A stretch of 64,000 nucleotides of DNA from Pholis gunnellus (GCA_910591455.2 OU342814.1:17975303-18039302); one strand, 5' to 3'. Shown: positions 1 to 24,780, counted from the stretch's first letter. The notes: a model not told the origin generated them from the sequence alone. Numbers and translations: made by a program.

Positions 1-464
1 TTTGCTGCATAAGCCTCTTAAAGGGATTTGAGAAAACTCTGCACTGTTTCAAACAACCTTTATGTTTCTTTCAGTAGTTATTGAAAAGGACACGAGCTGA
101 GAGCAGTTGGTCTTTGCATCTTTACCCATCAGCATCTGATTCAGTCTCATTACTCTATGCGCTCCCATTTCTTACCAGCTAAAGGTTAAATCCCTCCGAC
201 CATCTCGCTCTCTGATATTGTCATGGATAATAAAAATGTGTTTGTTGAAGAGATGAGTGCAGGTCAGCATCTCTGACATGTACACAAGATAATAACACGC
301 AAACAAACACCATATCCTCGACATTGACGTGATTGTTCTAACAGGCGGAATGATTTAATTTAACTTTCCTCCAGTATTTTAATTAAATGCACAGTACTTG
401 TTCAAACTTAATTAAAGCGTGAGCACACACACAAACACAAGAGACAGTGTGGTACAGTAGAAAC

Positions 465-880
465 TGTCACGACTGCTAAACCCACAGGGAAATAACATGA
501 CTCAAAGGCAGGACCCAGAGGTGCAGTAAGACAGTCTTCACTAATCAAACAGGTTCGGTACACAGGAGATCCGTCGGCTAATCAGGCAAACAAAGCAGGC
601 AAAGACGAGGCAAACACAAAGTCTATAATAACAGGCAGAGAGATCAGAAAAAAAACCAGGAACACTAAGGAGATTGCTGGACCGCTGGACTCGGGGGGAA
701 CACAGACGAACTGGCACAGAGACTGGGAAACACACAGACTAAACACACAGAGCAGGCGAGGATGATTAGGCACAGGTGAATCCAATCGGAGGGCGGGGGA
801 GACAATCACACAGGCGGGAAAATGCACAAGGGCAGGAAGAGAAGTATCTGAAACGAGAGAGTAATAATGGAATAATGGAT
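465..880. repeat. Unclassified teleost interspersed repeat
   Basis: The block starts with a ctgtcacgactgctaaaccc-type string and continues through an AC/AG-rich body (lists of gacaggacccagag, acacaggtgaatccaatc and similar) that I recognise as a very common percomorph dispersed repeat. I cannot name the family and the ends are approximate. ORFs on the minus strand here are low-complexity and not genes. Confidence 0.4.
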
Positions 881-1520
881 ATGTTAAAATGAAAGTAAAC
901 CTAACCTAAGGAGCAGGAAGAGACACGGCAATGACAAGAGTTTTGTTGATTGATTGATCAGTAGAATTAAAATATCTCTGGTTCTGCTGCAGTCCAACAA
1001 TGCCATTTTGTAATGCTAAACCAGTGGAGTACTCTTTTTTTAAAAAGTTAAATTCAGTCATTTGAGGGCATATGTACCTTAAAACAACTGCTAACCTGCT
1101 GTAAACTCTCCCTAACTGTCCTGACCAGCCTCAGACTCAAACTTCAGCTCCTAGCTGCTACAATAACTTGACATTCCTTTGAGGGAATCCATTTAGTAAT
1201 TTGAAGCTACAAATTATGATGTTCGGGGAAAAATGACCTAAAGTGTGTTAGCAGAGATAATAACCTTTTGATCCCTGCTGGGCTCCCTCGAGCGAGTCAG
1301 CAGAACTGAAACAACAAAAACCTTCCTCTGCTTGAATCTGAGGGATCACACACCACCTCTCTTTCCTCTGTAAGGTTCCGGTATGACGCGCATACACACA
1401 CACACACATACATAAACACACACCATCTGCACACTGCCTGAAGTCTTCTAGAGGGTTCACAGGACTTCTTATCTTTCAACAGGAAGAGGAGGACTTGTGG
1501 AAGGACAGGGATCTAACCAA

Positions 1521-1555
1521 GACACACACACAGACACACACACACACACACACAC
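1521..1555. repeat. (CA)n microsatellite
   Basis: Interrupted CA dinucleotide tract of about 35 bases. Confidence 0.9.
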
Positions 1556-2194
1556 TGCAAGTACTGTACAAATACAGAGTTAGGAATGATATTCCTGCTC
1601 AGCCGTTGAACACTGAGAGAAACAAGATATTAATGCGGCAATATACAGCGAAATGGTCCATGACAATATTAAAAAAAAAAAGCAACAAAGAAACATTTAT
1701 TGAGTTCAACAAAAGAGGCGTCTTTACCTATGCAGATTGTTTCAGTTGAGGTTTATTAAACATCTTGATTCTTGTTAGGTAACCACTTCAGTACAGTACA
1801 TTTTAGACACGTAGGGACTTAAGTTGCAATGTGCGCTTCTAACATTTTAATGTGGGCAAGATATCCAATGTGTCATGAGTTAGCTTGTTGATTTCATCCA
1901 CATTTCATACGATAACAGGGATCTTAATGAAACTAGTCAGTGTTTTGCAATAGGAACAAGAGAAAAGAAGACTTTTGTTTGCTTGAAGTTAATCTGGATC
2001 TAGTGTTCCCGAACACATTCAAGTCCAGCATTAGCCGTGAACAGATCCCATTGTTTATTTGAATGACGTGATGTATTATCTCAATGCATCACATGAAGCT
2101 TCACCTCGTGCATATAGAGAACTGTGGGGCACGCTTGTGTTTGTTTCATGGTGCTGATGTTCTGTTTTTGTATTTCTGCACGTGTGTCTTGTAG

Positions 2195-13082
<10,888 letters not shown>

Positions 13083-14808
13083 GCGCTCTCACTGCCAGCT
13101 GGACGTCAGCACCACAAGCTCTCCGGTCCACAGCTCCCAGCAGTCCCCCCCCCCCCGGCCCTCCAGACCCTCGGTCCACAGCTCAGTCCATTTTGCTTTG
13201 GGATCCTCTTGCAGCTGATGATATACATTTCTGTCTATAGTGACAGTAACAGGTGTGTCTTAAGGCCTTGGCCATCCATGGACACCAGTGAAACATTTGC
13301 ACATATCTATAGTCAGAACATTGGTGTGCGTAGCGCTCTGATTAGATTATTTATTGCAGATGGCCAGAACATGCTGGTATGTGATGCTTTTTGTTGTTTT
13401 GGTTCACTTCATCATAGAGAGCCTCCAGGGAGGGAAAAATTGGGCAAATGTACCTTCTTAGTATAGTGAATGTGGCTCAGCTGTACTCAAGAGTTAAGTG
13501 TACTTGCCAAGGTATGCCTTGTTACTAACTGCCAAATGTCCATATATGGGCATCCTCCTAGAACAGGAAATGGCAGCGATTGGATGGTTGCATGCTGGTG
13601 TCGGTGCCATATGTCATAGATCAGAGGAGGAGGAGGAGGAGAGGCCGTTTGTTCTGCTCCGATGTGCCTCTCGGAGTTGAAATACTGCAGTTCAGTTTTA
13701 GACATATTTAAAGTATATTGCCACTAGAGGGCATTATGACATCAGAGTTATAGTCTGTGAGGATGAAGATGTGAATGTAGATGAAGAATAATCTGCAAGT
13801 GTTGTATTTATAACTGCTGAAGCCTAGAGATCGGTGGGCACCCGAGGCTGTTAACGGTGAAGTGCGATGATGGGAATCACTCCAATTCCAGACAATTCTA
13901 ATCCCTCGGCACTCCTGATGATACACGATGACCTTGTACCATCATATACTGTCTTATGTTGAGTTATTAAGTGCAAACCTCTGTTCACAAAGTGCGGGAC
14001 TTGCCGTTTAGAGGGTCTGCTTTTTCAAGCTTTGACTTCAGTTTTTTCATTTTAGGCTGAAGCTCTAATTTGGTGCCAAAGAAAAAGCTGATATTTGATT
14101 CTATGTTGGTCTTTTGTGCGGCGGACTTCCTGTGATAAATGGAGAACAGGCACCGAGTTTCCCCACTGAAGCAATCAACAGTCCTCTTGAAGAAGTCGAG
14201 AAGTACTTTATTTTCCATTTCCTTGAACGTGCTTTTGCGATTGAATCTGTCAGCACATGATAGATACGCAAGGAGAGACCTGCTGACAGGTGGTCCTTAT
14301 ACATTTTGTCCCAACATGCACCTTAAATCCAGGGGTAAAGATCTGTTTTTATCAACAGAGTTTGATTTATGTAAGGCATGTAAAGCAAAAGTAATATATT
14401 GATATGTGTTATAGTAATCTAAGCAGACACAAGGGAGGGTATGAAGCAGCGCAATGTATTTCTTGGAAATATGTTTAGACTTTAAAGTTATGGTTTGTCA
14501 GCAACGTGGCTGAGGTGGTTTAGTTTTATGGATCTCTAGTGTTCACCTTCGGAGCATTTTCTTCTTTGAAGTGCTCCAATACTCAAGATGTATGTTAATG
14601 CCAACGTAAAGGGGATCAATTAATAATGCTTTGTTTTTGTGTGAATGCCAGAATGTCTTGCTGAGCTATCAGAAACAGAAAAGTCAAGAGGCGAGATGTG
14701 GAAGGACAGATTTGCAGACAGAGAACCTGAACTTATAACTTGCTCTCAACTATATAATACAACTGATATACGAAGCTGGGACAGAAATGAACCAAACCTT
14801 GGCCTCAA

Positions 14809-14858
14809 CGTTCATATAAGAATTAAACAAAAACGTTCATATAAGAATTAAACAAAAA
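14809..14858. repeat. Two-copy tandem duplication, 25-nt unit
   Basis: The unit starting cgttcatataagaattaaac is repeated directly and without mismatch, with a period of 25. Confidence 0.9.
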
Positions 14859-17219
14859 CATGTTTTTCTTCCCAGCACATTTGGACTATAGAGGAGATGT
14901 CAGCTGACAAGTGGTTGACAAATTGAGCTTGCTGACGTCCAAAGGCTTGTGTTCTCATAATAGACCTCCAACCTCGACAACACTCGTCATTCTTACAAAT
15001 AAGAACTGAAAAAGATAGATTTATTCTTTCTGCTTCTGAATGAGCTTGTAACATGAAATGATGGAAAAGAACCAAGAGTATTCATTCACGCGAATGTCTA
15101 TGTTGCTATATATATATAGATTATTTTGTACACATACATGTATATCGAGCATGTGCATACATTGAATTCAATTTTACTACAAATATGACCCAATAGAACT
15201 TTGATGTGAATGTTTTAAACTCGTACTTTTAGATGTCTTATTTGCCCCAGACAAGAAAGAAATGAAGAGTTCAGAACGTGCGTCAGTGCTGTTTCTAGGC
15301 AGCATGCTAAAAACAGTATGTTGAATAACTGCCACGTCTTAACCAAACCTACCGGTTACCTAAACAGACAGTATACAGGAAGTTAACAATCAAACATCTT
15401 ATTTTGTATTCTGTTCCACCTTCACTTTAGCTGAAGTCGGGCGCAATGCAGTAGATATTTCATGGATGGAGGCTCCGTTTAAAAGCAATTTATAAACCTT
15501 TCTGGACTTCACTTTTGATTTATTTCTTCAGATGACCGTAGGTCACCTTGCACAAACTATAAAACGAAAAAAACAGGATGTGACTTGAAATTGTATTTGG
15601 TTCAGGCAGAGGATATAATCCAGATGCATTTTATAAGTGAGTAAACAGGATTCGGTCTATAAAGGTGAACGTAATGCATCAAAGACTGTAATAAACGTTT
15701 TAGATACACAAATATAAAGTGTTGGTGGAACAGCTTTGATCATAAATATGCTGCTGGCATCTCTGTAGAAAAGACAAGTTCATCTTAAAGACAAGTAACA
15801 TTTATTTTAACCGAGCCTATTTAGCATTTATAAGCAGTATATGATGAGTAAATGTTTATATAGGTTTAAGCAGATAAAGACATTTAAAAGCAGCTCTAAC
15901 CAAATAAGTGAGTCCAGCTCATTCTTTAACAGTCCGGTCCACAACGTTACTGTTTTGGCTCCCACTGCTCTCATGGTGTGATTTCCGCCACAACAGGAAG
16001 CTGTTTTCAGAGAAAAAGCTTTGAAAAGCCACTTTATACTACCTGCTCAGCAACAAAGCGCAGACACACAGTAAGTGACTCGCTGGTGAACGTAGTGGGG
16101 CATTTAGCAGCTAAAGAGACACATCGATTTCCTTCAGGATTTGGTGGAGACCAAAAACAGAGCTAAAAGAGAGAGAATAGATTTGCCATTTGGGCTCAAA
16201 CATGACTCCAAATGAAGGATGATGTTACTCCGTAATTGCTGAATTTGTAAATAAGTAGATGTTTGCCATATCAACTGAAAAAGTTGATATGTAAAATATT
16301 ACATATGTAAAATATTATAACCTATTCGTTATTGTATTTAATGTCTAGTTGACTTGATGACAAGTATTAATAACACATTTATAAATGGTTTTAAACCTGT
16401 CTGAATGATTTTAAATGTGTGAATAGCTCATAGGTAAACAGACATGAAATACTGTGCTATCAATCATTCATTAGCTGTTTATGCAACAAGTATGATGCTG
16501 AATCATAGAAGTTAGAATTGGTGACAAAGTACATTAATACACTTAAAAATGTCTTTTATATTTGCTTAGAACTACATTATAGGTAGCGCGTTACAAACCT
16601 TTTATGAAGTGTTAATATACTGCTTATAAATAAATAAGTGGTGAAAATAAAAGTGTTACCTAATAAGATTACACTGTTTGTGTAAATCCAGGGTTAGAGC
16701 TTGTTATCTATTTTAAACGCCCAGCTGACTTTCTAATACTGAAACTACTTCACAAGGGAGTCCTGGTCTGGACTGTCATCACATCTAAATCTTATTTTTT
16801 TGCAACACTGGTGCATAAATCCATGTTGTAGTCCAGAATGAGTTGTAGGTGTTAAATCATGACCAGTCAGTATTAATCACAAGGAGCGAGTCCTGTAAAC
16901 ACTTTTACGGCTGCAGTCTGTTTCATCTCATCTGCTATGGAACTGTGAAATAAACCCAATAAACCCAAAGAAAAGTTACGATAACCCAACGCTCATTCCT
17001 TTGCATCGTTGAAGTATTAAACACACAATTCCTGCCATTATATTTATTTTGAAAAAAAATCTCTAAAATTCCAGTTGGTTTAAAGCATTCACAGACACTT
17101 TGATGCTCGTTTTTCCCGGCTGCTGGAGGCTTCCACCATGAAAATGAAAATGTTTACATTTGAGGATGTCTGCTGTTGTAGTGGTGCTTGAGGCTTCCTT
17201 TATCACTTCCACAAATCAA

Positions 17220-17245
17220 CCCCCCCCCCCCCCCCCCCCCCCCCC
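17220..17245. repeat. Poly(C) run of 26
   Basis: Uninterrupted C homopolymer (G-run on the minus strand). Its length may be unreliable in any assembly. Confidence 0.9.
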
Positions 17246-18060
17246 AAATACAATCAAGAAGCCATAATCAGACTACTGCTGCGGTTGACCCTAAAGCCTT
17301 TATTCTTCAACGTGTAATGTGATCATGTGAGATTCACAGTAAGGTATCATTATAGGGATCACAAGTGTCATTCGCAATGTAAATCCTCCAGCTTTAAATG
17401 GATTGATCTTTTTTTTTTTTATCTTTGAAGTCATAGGATGATGTCATATATCCCCCAAACAGCTACTGTTATGTCCAAACTGTGTACATTGTTTTTGTAT
17501 ATAAAGAATCATGGAAAAACCTCTATTTTGTCATCTTGTTTTTTCTCGTCATGTGAGCATTAAATACTTTAATCACATACGTAAAAATGGGCTTGAGCAT
17601 ATTACACAGGAATGTATAAATAAAAGTGTGTCAGCAGTAATATGGATGCAAACAGGCAGAGTCCTGAGTATTGTTTTTATAGATTCAGATAAAACATTTA
17701 CATGTGCCCAACAAGCCTGTAAGAAAAGAAATATTTTTAAATATATTACATCATTCCTTTCAGAATTTCTTTTTTTTATTATTCCCACTAATGTCACAAG
17801 GACAGGTATGAGATCAATCTACAGCCTATCTGGAAATTTAAATGTGGGGCAATTAGCCTTTCAACGATATATTTTTTTTTTAAATGAAGAAAGCCTTTAA
17901 CGCACTTGTCTCTTCACCTTCCATGTGCCCTGAATTTGAATAATTGTCGAGGATGACAGCGTAATGACTCTTTAGCAAATATGCATTGAACCTCGCTATG
18001 CTTTTTGGCTCTCACCGAGATTCTGGGTTACAAAAGGCCAAACTAATCTGCTAAAAGTGG

Positions 18061-18690
18061 TCCAGACTGAAATCTCTTAACTGTCGGATGGATTGCCATG
18101 ATATTTGTATAATTAAAATTTTATTATACTATATTCATCCCGGTAATGGGGAAATTTGTCTCTGCATTTGACCCATCCCTGTATATAGGGAGCAGCTGCC
18201 ATATATACACAGGACAACCCTCGCTCCCCCATGAGCCACGGTCGCCCCAAATATATGTATAAACGTTCATTGTGCCCAGAGAATGAATCCTCATGACTTT
18301 AGTGATCCTCTGAACTTTCTTCCTGTGCCATCACGGCATCTACATTTGTAGTTTTGAGTGAGATGTCTCAACAACTATTAGATGGATTGCTATGAAATTT
18401 GGACATTCATGCCCGCTCATGATGAATTGTAACAACATTCACCATCACATACATTTTGTATTCAATCGTTTAATTTATTGCTAAATACCTGTAAAACTAA
18501 TGACATTCCCATCAACCTCAGTGGTGCTTTGTGTCAAGTGCAAATTAGCAAATGTTAGCATGAAGCTATGATTATGAACATTTTGAATCAGATGAACATC
18601 GGCGTGTTGGGATTGTGAGCATATGTTAGCGTTGATGTTAAATCCTCACAGAGCTGCTGCAGACACTTGCGTTAATGATGTCTAGTCTCT
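18061..18690 (+). repeat. Abundant percomorph dispersed repeat, interrupted by an insertion
   Basis: Recognised by gatggattgctatgaaattt, gtgagatgtctcaacaacta, aactaatgacattcccatca and aattagcaaatgttagcatg, phrases of a very common percomorph repeat with internal repetition (the gatggattgc..atgaaattt phrase occurs at 18088 and 18382). The left copy of the phrase is split by the insertion at 18113-18250. The family name is not known to me. Confidence 0.55.
18113..18250 (+). mobile_element. Short retroposon nested in a dispersed repeat
   Basis: The 138-bp insert carries gaaatttgtctctgcatttg and acccatcc, and ends in gagccacggtcgcccc, phrases of a common fish retroposon. It is flanked by 12-nt direct repeats (atatttgtataa at 18101, atatatgtataa at 18251, one mismatch), which fit target-site duplications. 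Its body looks internally deleted. Confidence 0.6.
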
Positions 18691-18968
18691 CTCTTTTCGT
18701 CGAATCCACATTGATGCGATTAAAGTAATGCATCACTGTATACTGAAGTTAAAATAAGAGCATCAACACTGACAAATTTGGTAGTCTGTTAATATTTCTC
18801 TACCCGTCTTTTCACACGTGTGGCTCAGTTGCAAGGAACTCTGAGAAAACAAAATAAATCAATCACTTTTATTTCATGTCGTCATACAAATCAGTTTAAT
18901 TTGACAAATGCAAAACAAGACGGTTCCAGTAACTCCAATAGCTGCTCCCCAAACAGAGGTAGGTAGAG

Positions 18969-18971
<3 letters not shown>

Positions 18972-19064
<93 letters not shown>
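18972..19064. repeat. (GT)n microsatellite
   Basis: Perfect GT tract of about 93 bases. Overlapping poly-Cys/Val or Thr/His ORFs are artefacts. Confidence 0.95.
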
Positions 19065-19066
<2 letters not shown>

Positions 19067-19106
19067 CAATTTGCAAACCTAATGCGACAAAGAGGACTCA
19101 CAGTCA

Positions 19107-19173
19107 AACCGCTTTACTCTGCCGTGCCATTAAAAACTACAACCGCTTTACTCTGCCGTGCCATTAAAACTAC
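19107..19173. repeat. Two-copy tandem duplication, 34-nt unit
   Basis: A unit starting aaccgctttactctgccgtg is repeated at 19141 with only one A fewer in the second copy. Confidence 0.9.
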
Positions 19174-19199
19174 ATTTTGCCAAATAGATGTGATGGTCT

Positions 19200-22100
19200 C
19201 AGAGTGCATGGCATCTTAATGCATGTGTTCCCAGCATCCCTGAACCTTTGTGCTAGTGTGTGTTTTTGGTTTATATATGGGAGGATCTCTATGTGAACCA
19301 CCATTAAAGTATCAAAGCACCAGCCCGTTCACTCTAATCAACCTCATCCAGAGGACGAGCCTGCCTTTTAAAGAGGATGTGGCTGTAATGGATTGATTCT
19401 GAAGAAGAGGACAAGGAGATGAAAGCCGGAGAGTGAAGGAGACAAGGGACGAGGAGATTCGGAAATTTAGATTGCAGAGACAGTGGTGGTAGGAAAGGTG
19501 TGAATAACCTTCAACTTTAATTGCCTTCTCTGATAACCTGCTGCCTTTGGAATCGATTTTACAGAACATATGTGCAACAGCTTGACCTCAGTGACAGGAA
19601 AGGTGTGAATTAAAGTTTTTGATTTGCTTGTGATGTACGGCCTCTTGTCGACTTTGCTGCTCCCTTGCACAATAGACAGTGGTGATAATCGATTTTATAG
19701 AGCGAAGCAGGACAGCTAGGAGAGCTAGATAACTGGAGCAGCTGGTGCTTATACCTGGAAGATGTCCTCCTGGACCACAGTGGTCATAAACCTCCTCCTC
19801 TCTCACAGACAGACACTTCTCTCACCTCACCACATCCACTCCGTAAATCCTCAGCTTAATCTTAATTAAACTTTTACAAAAAAAAAAAAGTTTGCTTTTA
19901 ATTTCCTCTGCTCAGAACTGTCATGAAAAGGTAATTGTTCTGTAAGAAGTGAGGGTGACAACCTGTATTTTAAAAAGTTAAACAGGATTTCTCATTGTGC
20001 AAAACTGCTATTTCATCATAAAGACCCAGCATACATTCGCTTACCTCTTCTGAGGGCCGTTATTCCATCTCTGTTTGCATTTAATAAGAGAAGACGATGC
20101 CAGGCACGCTCTCCAGCATTCTTCACAGAAAATACTCATGTTCTCTCCCCCGCTGAGGAGTCATTATCCGTGTGTTTTATCTTGGATGTTGCCACTCCAC
20201 TAATAAGCCTATCTGAGTAGTAGAGATGGAGAGAGAAGGTGGAAGAATAGGAGGAGGGGGGGTGATGTTTGAAGGAGGGGGTGTGAGGGGTAAAGAAGAA
20301 GAGAGTGGAGGAGAACAATAATGGATCAAACAGGAGACTGGAAGAGAAGGGCAAAGATAATTGGATTGTGGGAGCATTCATATTTGACGAGGGTGAAGGT
20401 GCTTCCTTGACCTTTTCACCGCCTGACTGAGGTCCTGTGTAATCAGAGACCCAAAAGTGACGCTCACATCAGCGTGAACACATATAGGGCGAGTGGTTAT
20501 TGGAAGATGTCACTCACTCTATTAGTTACCTTTAATAAAATGCAAACATGCAACGATGTCATTGCAGTTTCCAGTCTAATTATAGCTTTCAAAAAAGCAC
20601 CTGTAGGAACATAATTAATCGCCTCACTTAAAAAGGCTCCGCGGGGTCCTGAGTGGTCACAGAGGTGAGGTGATAATGAACTGCCATGTGAGATTAGATC
20701 GATGCAGTGGGTGTTGAACTGCGAGAGGTTTAAGCAGGCCTGTACTTACTAACATCTCAGTACCAGCGAGATGGGTCCTCACCAGCGGGAGAAAAAAAAA
20801 AAAAAAGGTTTGTACAGTTAAACTGCTTCAAGTGGAGCTGAACTTCATCTCTCTGGAGGTTTCAGCTTGAGTACCTCTGGAAAATAGGAAAACCGTGTGG
20901 GTGAGGAAAACGTTCTGCATATCCAAAATGATTATTAATTTAAAAATAAACCAAATTAAATGACAATAGTCTTTGAGTTAATTCATTCATACTCACAAAT
21001 GGTATAAAATTAAACAATATTGGAGTTAATTAAATATTTCTAGCACACATTAAGAGAAAACAAGACATTTTATTTCACAAATATCAGGGTCTCTCTGTCA
21101 GCTTGGGGCCTTAGTGGGTTTATTCCCTTCACCTCATATGTGATCAGTTTTTCCTGCAAATATAACATGAGTATTATGAGTGTCCTTGTACTGTAAAAGT
21201 CTTTATAGTGTGTGTTGGTAGGCAGGACACAGCATCTAGTCATTGTGAAGGTCAGAAGGAAAAAAACAAGATGTTTCACACACACTGCTCTTTCCCTTTG
21301 CTGAATGAAAACACTTTACAGAACATTTTTCATGTTAGCGCAGTATAATTTCACATACCGAAAAAGATTTCACCACCGTATTGAATGTGTGGGGAGATAT
21401 AAAAGTCATCCTGACCAGCCCATTTAATAATTTCTCCTGTCTGCTGGGGATTTTCTCAGTAGACTAACACAGTATTTTAAGTAAATTTAAGTAAATTAAA
21501 AAAGCTGCGCAGAGGAGGTCTCTCTCAGAGTGCTTTACCTACAACGTGGGTATGGAAGCTGTATTTGTGAGAGTCTGATCAAAGTACTCCCACCTGCAAA
21601 CCGTATTCCCATTAAAAAGTCCATCTCCACTAATGTAGCTGGAAACTGTGGAGCAGACGTCTATTTATGTGCTCAGAGCAAACAAGTCAAGCATTTCATG
21701 CGAATGTTTATGCGTGTGTGTGTGCGTGCGTGCGTGAGTGAGTGATGGCACACCGACAGACCTCACGCTGCTTTCATGCCTGACTTGGCAGCGCCGTCTT
21801 CACGACTCTCACAGTGAGGACAGATGGCAAGGACTTACCCCACTAAGTAACCCTCCAGCGCACGCGCACACACACACACTTCCTTGGAACCCACTGACAT
21901 GTCTCTCAATCCAACAATGAGTCATGCATAGCATCCTCTCCCACCAAGTGTCTGTATTTGGGTGTGCTTCTGGCTGACAGCGCGCTTTGATAAATCACCT
22001 GAAGTCAGCAAGTCAAACCTCAGCGCCCGCTGCTCGTTTTCAGTCACACGTCTCCCTTCGCCTGCTGCCAGCAAAAGCCCTGTATCGACTGCAACGTCAA

Positions 22101-24780
22101 GCCTCGACTCTACATCAAACACCCTGAGGCGATTTGCATTGTGACATAATTTTCCTCATGGCTGGGTGGCATATTAAACCGACACTCCTGATCAAAGGCA
22201 CTGATTCAAAGTCAACGCAGGAATAATTTCCTTAATGTCTGCGGTGTTTCGTGGCAGTTTCTAAGCCGTTGCCACTGCTTGAGAAGTAAATTTGCACTTT
22301 GAAATCTAATCGCTATCACTTGCTTTAAAAAGGTGTGCAAATGAAAATAAACCAGACAATTAGTAGCTTCATTAAGCACATATACAGTGTGAGCATCAGC
22401 CACCTCTTCAAATTACGTTTTTTTAATTTTTTCCCTCGACTTGAAGGATAAACTGTTTTTCATTAAATAGACATACTCTTGGGCCCCAACGAGCCCCATC
22501 TGGGGTTCGCTTGGTTCCAACATTTGGTTCTGAATGTCGTAGAATGGACTTTTCATGAAATAAATATTAATGCTACACACATGCTATATACCGAATTAAC
22601 GAAGAAATGCTGAGCAACTTAATCATGTAAACCATTTTACACACCATTATACTAACTAACTAAGAAGACTTTCCACAATATCACGTATTTTTCGCCATGA
22701 GTCTGCGAGCTTCGCACTCCGGAGACGGCTACGAACAAAGAGCTAACAACTATCATGGCCGACCAATACATCTAACAGCAAGAATTCGACCACGAATCCA
22801 GAGAATTTCTCTCCGTTAAAGCATTACAGAGATACAAGCCAACAAGCACCACAACACCAAGCCACTCAGCAGCAGAAAAACTGTGAAAGCTCCTTACTTT
22901 GAGAAGAATCATGAAGAAAAGGGTCCAATAATCCGTTCACGGCTAAGCTACACTGTTGCTATGTATATCCGGTGTTTTTTTTTAACTGTTTCCTGGTGAA
23001 AGGGGGGCTAAAACAAGCCTTGGGGACCGGGGGGAAGGGATTTGCGTTTTCGGCGAATCGGTTTTACGCACGGAGCAGGAAGGCGAATTTTGGATTTTTA
23101 CTGGCTAACGATTCTGTCAATCATCACCAGCTTACGCCCAGTGTCTCCCTGAGACTCTGACGTTTCGAAAGAGGTGTCATAGTCTGAATTTGACCAATCA
23201 TAGGCCCAGAAAGCACCACTCACACACACATGACGATTGCGGTCAGACGAGAATGGATCCATGGTTTACAGGCTCTGAGAGGAATCAGGCTCTCAAATTG
23301 ATGCCAAACTGCTGGATTTGGATGTTTGAACAATATTATTGATAAAACAAGTGAAACATATAGTTATATAGTATATAAAAGTGCAATGGAACAGCTAGTT
23401 CCAAAATGATGACCTCGCTAACATTTTCTGTACTGAAACCTCTAACTTTTTTATTCTTTACTTTATCAAAGCCACATTTTTTTAGAGACTCCTGGCCGGT
23501 TGTGCTATGATTTGGGAGAGTTTTGAGGCTAGCCAGGGCCTCATAAAAAATATATATTAACAATAACATTGCTTTTTTTTCAGGCGAACCTGACAATTTT
23601 CAATTTGAGCTGTGTGCCATCTTCATTTAGTGTTAACCAGTGACATATACACAATATTTACCCATCTGAACAAATCTCACAAGTGCTTCTGTTATTAAAA
23701 AAAAAAGATTATTCAAATAGACCTCGTAGTTAGAGATCTACACTCTCTCGAGTATGGGTATGCAATTTTCGAGCAGAGGCCTAAAAATAGGCTTAGGGTC
23801 CAAGACTTTTAAACACGTAGCAATGTCTAACTCTACTCGGCAATCAGCCGCAACGACACACAGCGTGGTCAGGATGTGTGGGTAAGTCATGCACAGATGA
23901 TCTGTGTGCACTCAAATGTGTGGGTGGATGATTGGGTACGTTTGTGTGTGCGCGCCTAAATGTGGTGCATACGAGTGAGACTGTGTGGGTGGACAACAGT
24001 TCGTTGAATCTGCTAAGCCAAACAAGGGAAATTCACTGCTGAAACATACCTCTGTGCAGTATACACACAGACAGCTGATACGCTTCACCCGTGTTAGAGG
24101 TTGTTAATATTCTAGCCGGCGGTTTATATTTTCCAAAATGAAAATCAAGTTTGTCGTGCTCTTGTGCTTCAAAGAAATAGTTTTCTACAGTCCCAGTCTA
24201 TGAGACTTTTTCAAAGTCCTATTTCAAATTAACTTAGAGTACTCTGCACACGCACACACGTATACTTATATATATATATATCATTGATACCAATATCAAT
24301 TGTAATTGGTAACCAAATGTTTCCTGGTTTCCGAATTTCTGTCTGCGCTTATGCACATGTTGAAGCTTCATTTAATAAGTTATTTTATGTCTTTTTCTTC
24401 ATCATTTTTCTCTTCTGTGGGATGGAATAAATCCACTATTGAATGCATAGAATAGAATTTACCCAATTTGTTCTAATGGCACAGATGGAATTTGCAGATA
24501 GATGGTGAATTAAAAGAAACGCTTGAATACGGTGAGTGAGAGAAATTTAAATGCCAGAGTGGTCACTGAGCAACTTAATGTAGGAAGATGTTGTGAATCA
24601 ACCAAACTGAACATGGAAACTATGTGTGCTACACCACCACCATTCAAATTCCAACTGAGGGACGGTCTCTTAGAAGAATAGTGTGCATCTCTTCTAGCGC
24701 ATGACAGAAACCTACCGTTGTCACTTATCTGTATACATATTATGTAGAAATGACTACATTTTAAACGGTAACACATGAAT
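19200..24780. other. Intergenic region between phactr2 and sf3b5
   Basis: No gene recognised on either strand. It holds a purine-rich tract near 20216-20350, an A run at 20791, and a more GC/CpG-rich unclassified block at about 22460-23290. The remainder is AT-rich and featureless to the eye. Confidence 0.5.
22460..23290. other. CpG-richer unclassified block
   Basis: Base composition departs from the flanks: cttgggccccaacgagcccc near 22478, cgaatcggttttacgcacgg near 23054, and an inverted CCAAT-type string (gaccaatcata) near 23191. A 38-codon ATG ORF at 22698 has no recognisable domain. It could be an old transposon or an orphan promoter, and I cannot tell which. Confidence 0.25.

Larger units (their letters stand above)
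1..2194 (+). other. Upstream/intronic DNA of phactr2, no coding exon seen
   Basis: This stretch precedes the first phactr2 exon in the window and ends in a 3' splice site (cttgtag). Because that exon begins in the middle of a codon, the stretch should be intron and the start codon should lie outside the window or in a short exon I cannot recognise. It holds an interspersed repeat (about 465-880) and a CA microsatellite (1521-1555). An ATG-GAT-AAT at 222 superficially recalls an alternative mammalian PHACTR2 start but lacks a suitable splice donor. Confidence 0.5.
13083..18040 (+). other. Probable phactr2 3' UTR and intergenic DNA
   Basis: AT-rich, no coding potential recognised. Right after the stop lies a C-rich stretch (13146-13158). 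AATAAA hexamers at 15690, 16949 and 16959 are candidate poly(A) signals; mammalian PHACTR2 has a long 3' UTR, so the true end cannot be fixed by eye. The stretch includes a 25-nt tandem duplication near 14809 and a 26-C run at 17220. Confidence 0.4.

Noticed and set aside
222..280. ATG-GAT-AAT as the missing phactr2 first coding exon (recalling mammalian M-D-N-S)
   Set aside because: The codons after Asn do not match and no donor in the required phase follows before a stop.
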